Shown one piece after another: positions 57,253 through 64,000 of a stretch of 64,000 nucleotides of DNA. The notes beneath the pieces were generated by a model. The model saw only the letters and a program-made list of their open reading frames with translations. It had not been told where the DNA came from and did no database searches. Both the position numbers and the translations under genes were made by a program. Position 1 is the stretch's first letter. Each line of letters starts with the position of its first letter. Origin of the DNA: CAWAWP01 sp963841205 (lineage in GTDB: Bacteria; Chloroflexota; Ktedonobacteria; Ktedonobacterales; JADMIN01). The DNA is taken from NCBI GenBank assembly GCA_963841205.1, contig CAWJCH010000002.1, positions 186,001 through 250,000 of the forward strand, written 5' to 3'.

Positions 57253-59154
57253 GTGCGCGAACGGGTCAGCGAGCGGGACGGCGTGGAGCGCGTCGAGGGA
57301 GTGGCGGCATCTTCGCCGGAGGTCGTCTACACGGCGCGGCGCGGCCGCTTCGCCGCCCGACGCGACCGCCTCAACGCGCAGCGCTTCGCCGCCGCCAACG
57401 CCAGCGTCTTCCTCTTCTTCGCCATCGTCGTTCTCGCCGTCATCGCCATCTTCAGCAGCCTCTGGCCCCTCTTCGCCGCGCTGGCCTTCCTCGCGCTCAT
57501 CGGCTTCGTCCTCGCATTCCGCCGCCAAGGACAGCTCGATGACGAGCACCGCCGCTACGTCACGTTGACCGACATGCAGGTGGAGGGGCTCGCGCGGCTG
57601 CGGCGCGATTGGGCCAACATCCCCCTCGTCGAGACCGATCCCGGCGCGCCGCGGGACGACGAGGCGCAGAGCCAGATCACCGCCGACGACATCGACCTGC
57701 TCGGCCACGCCTCCCTGCAACACCTCCTCAGTGGCGTCAGCACCCCCGCCTCGCGCTCGCGCCTGCGCGGTTGGATCCTCACCCCCGCCCCACCCGACCT
57801 GATCCGCCAGCGCCAGGCCGCCGCCAGCGACCTCGCCCCGCGCACCGACGCCCGCGACGAGCTCTCCCTCTTCGGGCGCCTCTCCGGCATGACGCACTAC
57901 GAATACGGACGCTTCCTCTCCTGGGCCGAGAGCGCCCCCTGGCTGGCCACGCGCCCCATGTTGATCTGGGTCAGCCGCATCCTGCCGACGCTGACCTTGC
58001 TGGCGCTCATCGCCCAGCTTGCCCACCTGACCTCGAATCCCTTCTGGCTCGCCGGCATCATCCTCAACGTGATCATCACCTCCAGCACCGGCAAGCGGAT
58101 CGAAGAGCTGCTCGACGAGGTGGCCGAGCGGCAGGTCGTCTTCCTGCCGTACGCCACCATCTTCGGCTTCGTTCAGCAACAGCCGTTCGAGGCGGCGCTG
58201 CTGCGGCAGGTCCAGGCCGATCTGGCGGCTGAGCGCGTCAAAGCGGACGAGCAGATGCGGCGCCTCTCCGGCTTCCTGCGCTTCGGCGATCTGCGACGCT
58301 CGCTGCTCTTCCCGATCCTCCAAGCCTTCTTCCTCTGGAACATCCACACGCTCTGGCTGCTGGAGGGCTGGCAGCGCGTCGCCGGCCCGCACGTGCGCCG
58401 CTGGCTCGAACGGCTCTCCGAGGCCGAAGCGCTCGCCGCGCTGGGCACGCTCGCCTTCGAGAATCCCGACTGGGCCTGGCCCGAGATTGTCGAAGGCGAA
58501 GAACCGCTCATCCATGGCACCGCGCTCGGCCATCCCCTGTTGCCGCCCGACCTCTGCGTCGGCAACGACGTCACCATCGGCCCGCCGGGCACCCTCCTAC
58601 TCGTCACCGGCTCCAACATGTCCGGCAAGAGCACCCTCCTCCGCGCCGTCGGCGTCAACGTCACCCTCGCGCAGATGGGCGGACCCACCTGCGCCGAGTC
58701 GCTGCGCCTGCCGCCCGTCCGCGTCGAGACCAGCATGCGCATCTCCGACTCGTTGGAGTACGGCGTCTCCTACTTCCTCGCTGAGCTGCGCCGCCTCAAA
58801 CAAGTGGTAGACGATGCCGAGCGCACCGCCGACGGTGACCGCACGCCGCTCTTCCTGCTGGACGAGATCCTCCACGGCACCAACACCACCGAGCGCCAGA
58901 TCGCCGTGCGCCACATCCTGCTTCACCTGCTGCGCGTCGGCGCAATCGGCGCCGTCTCCACCCACGACCTCACGCTGGCGAGCATCCCCGACATCGCCGC
59001 CGTCGCCCACCTCGTCCACTTCACCGAGCAGTTCGAGCGCGGCCCCGACGGCAAGCCCGAGATGACCTTCGACTACCGCCTGCGCGAAGGCGTCGCCACC
59101 TCCACCAACGCCCTCAAGCTCATGGAGATCGTCGGCCTCCCCGTCGAAGACTGA
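57253..59154 (+). CDS. Membrane-anchored MutS-like ATPase
   Basis: This 633-residue protein combines two N-terminal TM helices (about 50-88), a MutS-like helical lever region (about 110-390) with a second hydrophobic pair at 238-278, and a C-terminal MutS ATPase domain. The ATPase shows Walker A GSNMSGKST (453-461), SEEYGVSYF-like linker SLEYGVSYF, Walker B LFLLDEI (533-539) and the switch STHD (569-572). It lacks the mismatch-recognition domain, so it is unlikely to act in classical mismatch repair. GTG start with GGAG upstream. Function unknown; DNA handling at the membrane is possible. Confidence 0.88.
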   Translation: MRERVSERDGVERVEGVAASSPEVVYTARRGRFAARRDRLNAQRFAAANASVFLFFAIVVLAVIAIFSSLWPLFAALAFLALIGFVLAFRRQGQLDDEHRRYVTLTDMQVEGLARLRRDWANIPLVETDPGAPRDDEAQSQITADDIDLLGHASLQHLLSGVSTPASRSRLRGWILTPAPPDLIRQRQAAASDLAPRTDARDELSLFGRLSGMTHYEYGRFLSWAESAPWLATRPMLIWVSRILPTLTLLALIAQLAHLTSNPFWLAGIILNVIITSSTGKRIEELLDEVAERQVVFLPYATIFGFVQQQPFEAALLRQVQADLAAERVKADEQMRRLSGFLRFGDLRRSLLFPILQAFFLWNIHTLWLLEGWQRVAGPHVRRWLERLSEAEALAALGTLAFENPDWAWPEIVEGEEPLIHGTALGHPLLPPDLCVGNDVTIGPPGTLLLVTGSNMSGKSTLLRAVGVNVTLAQMGGPTCAESLRLPPVRVETSMRISDSLEYGVSYFLAELRRLKQVVDDAERTADGDRTPLFLLDEILHGTNTTERQIAVRHILLHLLRVGAIGAVSTHDLTLASIPDIAAVAHLVHFTEQFERGPDGKPEMTFDYRLREGVATSTNALKLMEIVGLPVED

Positions 59155-59302
59155 TACGGATTCCGGCTCGGGCGTTGGCATTGTCCTCGGTCTTGGGACC
59201 GCAGGCCACCCGTGCGCTCGGCTGACGACAGCCGCGAGCACCCAGCACGAGGCACCCAGCAAGAAACGGGAGAAGCCAGTGCAGTAGCAGCCACGTTCAG
59301 CG

Positions 59303-61021
59303 TCACGCGCCGGGCAGCGCGTAGCGCACGAGCGTGTCGCTGACCAACGGCGCCGCATAGACGCGGGTGGCGCCGGCGAGCAGCTGGGCAAATGCCTGAT
59401 CGGTGAGGGCGGTCTGCGGGCTCTTCGACACGTAGACGGCGAGCTGGACCTGGCTGCCCTGCTGGCCATTCGCCAGGGCGAGCGTCGTCCCCGGCTGCTT
59501 TTGGATCAGCTCGGTATAGACGCCGCCCCCACCGGCGTCCACGCTGTAGGCGTGCGGCGTGTACCAGGTGATGTAGACCGTTTGCGCGTGCGGCTGCGGA
59601 TCGGTGGTGCATTGCGCGTAATCCAGCGCCGCTTCGTATTGGAGTAGGCTCGCCTCGCTGCCGCAGGGTACGATAAACGGCTCCATGACCATCGCGCGCC
59701 CGGGCACGTCACTGTTCGTCAACGGCGCCGAGCCATCGAGCACGTGGCCTGACGTGCAGTCGGTTTCCGGGGTGAGCAGATCCGCGCAGGTGCCGTTGCT
59801 GAAGATGGCCGCTGGCTGGCTGTAGCCGAGGATATTCGCGTTGCCCGGCAGATAGGTCCGCTGGACGTCGCTGTAGTCCGCGAATCCCGTGGTGCCCTCG
59901 TAGACGGGTCCCTGCTTGTCGTAGGTGACGGTGATGCGCAAGCGATGCAGGGCGCCGCCGTTCGGCTGCAAGGTCACGACGTCGGTCTGGGTCTCGGTCA
60001 CGTAGGCGTTGGCCTTGTTGCCGCCGTCGTTGGTATCAACGACGAAAAAGCCGTCGCCGCTGGGCGCGATCGCCGACGCGAGCCCCTGCTGGCTCAGCAG
60101 CTGCTCGGCCCGCGCATCGGCGAAGTAGACCTGGAGATCCTTGTCCTGCAGAGCGGTGTGCGCGACCTGCGTAAGCTGCAGCAGTTGCGGGGCGGACAGG
60201 TGCTGCAGGCGGGCGAGCAAGGCCGCGCCGAGCGCGCGCGTGAACGCCTTGCGGTCCGGCAGTCCCGCCCCCTGTGCGCCGAGCTGGAACTCGTGGATCT
60301 CCTGCTCCAGGTTCTGGGCCGTGATCGTGACGTGAAAGGCGCTCATGTCGAGCGGGCCGGTCACGTTGAGCATCTCCTCGATCAGCGTCGGGGTGACCTC
60401 GATCACGCCCTGCAGCGAGGTACCCGCCGGCAACCAGCCGGAGGCCGTGACGATCTGCATGGCCGTGCGCGCGTTCGTGGGGAAGTCGGGCGCGAGGTCG
60501 GCGTCGCGCAGCCCCCAGCCATACTGGTCGGAGAAACACCGGATGGGCCACCACCAATAGAGGCTCGGCGGCTGCGGCCCCACGACGGACTGTCCCGCCG
60601 AGGCTGGACACGCCGACGCGTCGCTATTCTGAGGGTTCTGATAGTAGCGCTGGTCGACCTGATAGGTGTCTTGCAGCACCAGCGGCGCGGTCGTTGATGG
60701 TTTGCCGCCTTGCATCGTGAGGATGCCGAAGTTGCCCTGGAACCCCCCGCCCGGACGGAGCTCGGTGCGGTCCACGAGGAGCACGAGGTAGCGCGCCGTC
60801 TGCCCAATGCCGAGCAGCGAGGGCGCCACGCCGAGGATCTGCAGGGCGGGCGTGAGACTGGCCAGCAGACCGCACACCAGCAGCACGGTGAGCGCGACGG
60901 CCGCCCAGAGCTTGCGGGATCGCAGCGCAAGGCGGGAGGCCAGATGGCGCCTGGTCGTGACGCTGGGCGGCGAGGCATCCACAGAAGCTTCCAGAGAAGA
61001 AGGAAATGGTCCCGGCTTCAT
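59303..61021 (-). CDS. DUF4012 domain protein
   Basis: This 572-residue protein has one N-terminal TM helix (LWAAVALTVLLVCGLLASL) and a large outer domain. The DUF4012 core is LGIGQTARYLVLLVDRTELRPGGGFQGNFGILTMQGGK, with GLRDADLAPDFPTNARTAMQIV and GVIEVTPTLIEEMLNVTGPL. DUF4012 proteins are found in Gram-positive and Chloroflexota envelopes, and the RPGGG loop recalls LytR-CpsA-Psr enzymes; a role in cell-surface polymer handling is inferred, not shown. The ATG at 61021 follows GAGAGAGGCG. Confidence 0.85.
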   Translation of the reverse strand: MKPGPFPSSLEASVDASPPSVTTRRHLASRLALRSRKLWAAVALTVLLVCGLLASLTPALQILGVAPSLLGIGQTARYLVLLVDRTELRPGGGFQGNFGILTMQGGKPSTTAPLVLQDTYQVDQRYYQNPQNSDASACPASAGQSVVGPQPPSLYWWWPIRCFSDQYGWGLRDADLAPDFPTNARTAMQIVTASGWLPAGTSLQGVIEVTPTLIEEMLNVTGPLDMSAFHVTITAQNLEQEIHEFQLGAQGAGLPDRKAFTRALGAALLARLQHLSAPQLLQLTQVAHTALQDKDLQVYFADARAEQLLSQQGLASAIAPSGDGFFVVDTNDGGNKANAYVTETQTDVVTLQPNGGALHRLRITVTYDKQGPVYEGTTGFADYSDVQRTYLPGNANILGYSQPAAIFSNGTCADLLTPETDCTSGHVLDGSAPLTNSDVPGRAMVMEPFIVPCGSEASLLQYEAALDYAQCTTDPQPHAQTVYITWYTPHAYSVDAGGGGVYTELIQKQPGTTLALANGQQGSQVQLAVYVSKSPQTALTDQAFAQLLAGATRVYAAPLVSDTLVRYALPGA

Positions 61022-61099
61022 GGACGCCTCTCTCGGCCTCTCGATGCGTGGCAGCAAATACAATATGTCAAGAAGGTAGCGCGGAAGGATGAGATACGC

Positions 61100-61855
61100 A
61101 AGAGAGGAACGTGGGAGTTCTCTCATCTCATCTGCCGTGATGACTGGCAACCTGGCGGGCCGTGCGCAGTTGAGCCGGCGAGCGCCGCACCCTCCTGGGT
61201 GCTCTCGGCTGTCTCCTCCTGGGTTCTCTCTCCCTGGTCGTGACCCTGGGGCCTTCAGCAGGAGCACAGACGCTGTGGGACGTGCCTGCGCCGTGTGCCC
61301 TGGCGAGACGTCCGCCTTCGTGCGCCGGGCTCCGTGCGGTGTGCTCCCCTTCGTGCGCCGGGGAGACCTGCCGCTCGGCTTCGGCAGGCTGCTTTTCAGC
61401 TCTGCGGTAGTGGCGGGGCTTCTCGACGCTCTTCCCGTCTGCCGGCGCCGAGGAGCCCCTTGAGGCCCACGTCGATGCCCGTCTCGCGTCCCGTTGGTGG
61501 AGCGGCGCGGAAGGCACGTGGCGCACGAGGTGCAGCCTGCCACCGTCCACCGTCCCGACTCACCGTCACCGTCACCGTCACCGTCACCGTCACCGTCACC
61601 GTCACCGTCACCGTCACCGTCACGGTCTTGGGCGTGCCCTCCACGGAGACGATGCGAGCGGATGAGAGTACGTCCTCTCTTCGACAGCTCAGCACGCCGC
61701 CGTCGAGCGCGCGCGCCGTTGCCATACGGCGGGAGGCGAAGCAGTGGCCGCGACTGCGGCCCTGGAAGCGCGGGTAGCCCGCCAGGCCAAAGACCATGGC
61801 TACGGCCAACGGCTGAGCCGAAATCCGTATGACGAGGACCGAGACGAAACTGGAT
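61100..61855 (-). pseudogene. tnpB: Decayed TnpB gene with expanded dipeptide repeat
   Basis: Fragments recognisable as TnpB lie on the minus strand: GYPRFQGRSRGHCFASRR, VEGTPKTVTV (then many TV repeats), SRDGGRW, PTGRETGIDVGLKGLL, and in another frame ADGKSVEKPRHYRRAEKQPAEAERQVSPAHEG. Frame changes and stops disrupt it. It closely parallels the TnpB relic at 53430-54590 (PIKTVTVS, VENPRHDRRGEKK). It lies between the DUF4012 gene and an IS701-like transposase. Confidence 0.82.
61561..61626 (-). repeat. Hexanucleotide microsatellite (CACCGT), about 10.5 copies
   Basis: The plus strand reads CACCGT ten times with no interruption, then CACGGT. In the TnpB frame it encodes Thr-Val pairs and sits exactly at the conserved KTVTVS segment, so a two- or three-copy native motif seems to have expanded. 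The 6-base unit keeps the frame. Confidence 0.92.
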
Positions 61856-61858
61856 GAC

Positions 61859-63233
61859 TCTTCTGTCAAGTTGGGAACAGCGGGTGGTAGGTGTTCATGA
61901 GGGCGCACAGGTCGGCGAGGCCCGCGGCGAGATGTGGGAGGGGATGGATCCGGAGCCAGGGCAGCAGGAGGCAGGCACAGACGAACGGCTGCAGGAAGAC
62001 CCGCAGGTTGGTGAGCCGGTGCTTCCAACTGGCGTCGTCCGTCCAGGCCGGATGCTGCGTCCTCTCGGCTAGGACTGCCGTGTCGGACGCGGCCGGTGCC
62101 GCATCCGCCGGAGCTGCGGCCAACGCGGGTGCTTGCAGGCTGACGAGCAGGTAGGCGCACATGACCAACTCCCACCAGCGCGCGATGCTGTGGGCATCCG
62201 TGAGCCGGTAGTCGGCCCAGCCAAGCTCGTCCTTGACGTGCTTGAAGCCGTATTCGATCCAGGTGCGCAGCCCGAAGGTGTTGCCGACGGTCTCCTCGAT
62301 TTTACCCGGCAGGTTGGTCATGAGGTGCCAGGTCGTCTCGGGCGGCAGGTGGACGGGATCGGTCGTCACCACGAAGTAGCGCGTCGGGGTGCGTTTGCCG
62401 AAGACGAATTCGCAGCGGTAGCGCCGCTCGCTCGTGCCGTCGGTGAAGATGCGGTCGAAGGGGCGCCAGCGCGTCTGGCGCACCCGCTCGCCGGGGGAGG
62501 TCCAGACGCCGTGGTTGGAGCGGATGGCCACGACGTACGGCAAGCCCAGGCGATGCAAGGCAGAGATGAAGTCATAGCTCTCGCCGTACAGGCTGTCAGC
62601 CAGCACCACCGAGAAGTGGAACCCCTGCGCGACCAACTCCTGGATCAGCTCCACGGCCAACTGCGGCTTGCTCTTGTAGACATCGCCCGGCTTGAGGCGC
62701 CGCTGGGGCTTGTAGATCCGGCAGGCAAGGGGGAAGGTGACGGTGTCGAGCACTCCGTACGCGTTGACCGAGACGACGCCGTTGGCCAGCGTATGCACGT
62801 TGCCGATGTATTGGTGGGCGGCGTAGTCGGTCGTCTTGCCTTTCTTGCGATCGCCGGTCTCGTCGATACAGAGGATGAACGGACGCTCCCGCAGCGCCTG
62901 GCGGGTCAAATCCAACCGGACCGCGCGCAGTGCCTCCACCGACCAGTCCGCTTCAGCGAGGAAATGGTGGAAAGCTTGCGGGTCGGATTTCGTGGTCTGC
63001 GCCAGGCGCGGCAACGATTTGCGCTTGGTCTCGGCGACCAGGCCCAGCTCGAGGCGGCTGAACTGCTCGAACTGGCGGACATTGGGGAACACCGACCGAT
63101 AGTGGGCGCAGTAGTCGTCGACGAAGGCGACGGTGGGGACCGGTTCGCGGGCTTTGGTCATGGCTTTGGCTCCTTCCTCCAAGGTGCTGTCACCAGCACT
63201 CCCCGCAGCTTCCATGCCCACAGTGACAGATGA
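61859..63233 (-). mobile_element. IS701/IS4-type insertion sequence
   Basis: Imperfect terminal inverted repeats flank the intact transposase: TCTTCTGTCA at 61859-61868 and, inverted, TCATCTGTCA ending at 63233 (13 of 17 over the longer match). The direct repeat GGATGAC lies at 61852-61858 and 63235-63241, a possible target duplication. The ends are inferred by eye and could be off by a few bases. Confidence 0.6.
61866..63161 (-). CDS. IS701-like DDE transposase
   Basis: This 431-residue transposase has the first catalytic Asp in FILCIDETGDRKKGKTTDYAAHQYIGNV, the second in HFSVVLADSLYGES, and a C-terminal Glu region RTWIEYGFKHVKDELGWADYRLTD. The pattern and spacing match the DDE_5/IS701 family (or IS4 superfamily). 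GGAGGAAGGAG precedes the ATG at 63161. It is intact and possibly active. It sits between a TnpB relic and another transposase, so this end of the window is an insertion hot spot. Confidence 0.92.
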   Translation of the reverse strand: MTKAREPVPTVAFVDDYCAHYRSVFPNVRQFEQFSRLELGLVAETKRKSLPRLAQTTKSDPQAFHHFLAEADWSVEALRAVRLDLTRQALRERPFILCIDETGDRKKGKTTDYAAHQYIGNVHTLANGVVSVNAYGVLDTVTFPLACRIYKPQRRLKPGDVYKSKPQLAVELIQELVAQGFHFSVVLADSLYGESYDFISALHRLGLPYVVAIRSNHGVWTSPGERVRQTRWRPFDRIFTDGTSERRYRCEFVFGKRTPTRYFVVTTDPVHLPPETTWHLMTNLPGKIEETVGNTFGLRTWIEYGFKHVKDELGWADYRLTDAHSIARWWELVMCAYLLVSLQAPALAAAPADAAPAASDTAVLAERTQHPAWTDDASWKHRLTNLRVFLQPFVCACLLLPWLRIHPLPHLAAGLADLCALMNTYHPLFPT

Positions 63234-63339
63234 GGGATGACCCGAAGCCCTATGTGCCCACCGCCGCGCCCAAGCGGACTTCCGTCCTCCTCCTGCACAT
63301 GCGCCGGCACTGCAGTGCCGCGATCCGGCGCCAGCCTTC

Positions 63340-64000
63340 TCACTGGCTCACCCTGGTTTCGGTGACCGCGCGCCGCAGGATGTCGAGCAACCAGAGCCGC
63401 CCGAGCCGAAAGATGCCCTTGTCGCGACGATCGTGGCGGTCGAACCGCGCGCGCTGCCCATGATGGAGACACGACGACGCCAGATGCGCCAACCACCACA
63501 GACCGAGAAAGACCACCAGCAGCAGCCGATCGAGGCGCGCACGGTCCGCGATGACCGTCCCTTCCAGATCCCAGCCGCGGCGCTTCAGGTCCTGGAAGGT
63601 CGCTTCGACGCGCATGCGGCGCGCGTACGTGCGCACGCGCTGCCGTCCGGCAGGCTGGTCGGAGACGACGATCCAGGGTTCCGCATGGCCGAGCTCCCAG
63701 GTGGCGCTGACCTGGGCCGCGAGTGGGCGCTCCTGCCAGAGCTGGACGGCGCCATACCATTGGCGTCCTGGCTGTGGGACCAGGCGACGACACGGCAGCC
63801 AGCGCTGCGCCCAACGCCCACGCGCTGGTTGGCAGGTATGGTGAGCCGACAGACGGAGGACGTAATGCCAGCCACGGGTTTGACACACCTCGACCAGTGG
63901 ATGCCCGACGAGCCCGCGATCGGCCAGCAACGTGCAGTCGGCGCTGCCCAGGTGCGGGATGACGCGGTCGAGCAGCGTGCCGACGACATCCCACTGGCGC
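63340..64000 (-). CDS. IS4-type transposase, N-terminal part beyond the window edge
   Basis: The frame is open to the window end and reads LLDRVIPHLGSADCTLLADRGLVGHPLVEVCQTRGWHYVLRL (DDE core with Asp), then WELGHAEPWIVVSDQP, ARRMRVEATFQDLKRRGWDLEGT (the Glu motif) and LLLVVFLGLWWLAHLASSC. This is the C-terminal two-thirds of an IS4-superfamily transposase. The stop is at 63340; the start lies beyond 64000. Confidence 0.85.
   Translation of the reverse strand, partial: RQWDVVGTLLDRVIPHLGSADCTLLADRGLVGHPLVEVCQTRGWHYVLRLSAHHTCQPARGRWAQRWLPCRRLVPQPGRQWYGAVQLWQERPLAAQVSATWELGHAEPWIVVSDQPAGRQRVRTYARRMRVEATFQDLKRRGWDLEGTVIADRARLDRLLLVVFLGLWWLAHLASSCLHHGQRARFDRHDRRDKGIFRLGRLWLLDILRRAVTETRVSQ

Noticed and set aside
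56863..58533. 556-codon frame on the minus strand across two genes
   Set aside because: It is antisense to the MutS-like ATPase and overlaps the adenosine deaminase start; acidic, Gly/Glu-rich, no conserved motif.
61561..61626. Antisense Pro-Ser repeat protein on the plus strand
   Set aside because: The plus-strand frames read only simple repeats; the TnpB frame on the minus strand explains the sequence on both sides of the array.

Overview
The window is GC-rich bacterial chromosome with no rRNA, tRNA or CRISPR array that I could see. The gene mix suggests a soil- or biofilm-type member of the Chloroflexota (Ktedonobacteria or Thermomicrobia-like) or a neighbouring high-GC lineage. That mix includes ECF sigma factors paired with anti-sigma factors carrying extracytoplasmic propeller-like domains, a DUF4012 protein, a membrane-anchored MutS-like ATPase, a KimA-like permease, and many decayed TnpB, IS1182 and IS701-type elements. 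The lineage is an inference from gene content, not proven.

Layout. 1-3 kb: DedA and TerC membrane proteins and an orphan histidine kinase, all on the minus strand. 3.2-8.3 kb: a PadR-type regulator with its own operator/promoter, a 14-TM drug exporter, a DUF2199 protein, deoC and a proline-rich membrane protein. 8.5-11.5 kb: a cysteine-dioxygenase-like cupin and the first ECF sigma/anti-sigma pair. 11.57-13.40 kb: a dead IS1182-type element with near-perfect terminal inverted repeats. 13.4-16.8 kb: a membrane glycosyltransferase whose frame runs open into a Gfo/Idh/MocA oxidoreductase, then DUF2255. 16.9-22.4 kb: small redox and detoxification genes with local regulators (quinone oxidoreductase, cupin, DoxX/HxlR, hydrolase, tautomerase/TetR) and a partial tandem duplication of the quinone oxidoreductase promoter. 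22.4-23.7 kb: a debris zone with a broken membrane gene, a mini-element with a 44-nt perfect palindrome, and a tetR 3' remnant. 23.7-27.5 kb: a three-subunit PaoABC-type molybdenum aldehyde oxidoreductase. 28.2-31.4 kb: a complete ferredoxin / ferredoxin reductase / P450 cassette followed by the first codons of a lost second P450. 31.7-36.2 kb: a frameshifted sugar transporter, a minisatellite, a Cys-rich copper-binding protein, a hydrolase and an SDR. 36.5-42.9 kb: a KimA-like permease, small proteins, VOC enzymes and a SnoaL-tailed ECF sigma factor. 43-45.3 kb: the second ECF/anti-sigma propeller pair. 45.6-51.7 kb: an alcohol dehydrogenase, a small protein, a GT2/GT21 glycosyltransferase and a large FtsX-type permease. 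51.9-55.2 kb: a toxin remnant and a HEAT-repeat gene split by a decayed TnpB element. 55.2-61 kb: HAD phosphatase, adenosine deaminase, MutS-like ATPase and DUF4012. 61-64 kb: a TnpB relic with an expanded hexanucleotide repeat, an intact IS701-like transposase, and another transposase cut by the window end.

How it works together. Much of the region is a set of small, locally regulated modules for handling reactive carbonyls, quinones, aromatic compounds and drugs. Several have a repressor gene beside a palindrome that overlaps a TTGACA-type promoter. Two surface-sensing ECF modules and several transport and envelope genes are interspersed. Single-base frameshifts recur in otherwise well-conserved genes, so either local gene decay or residual sequence error must be considered.
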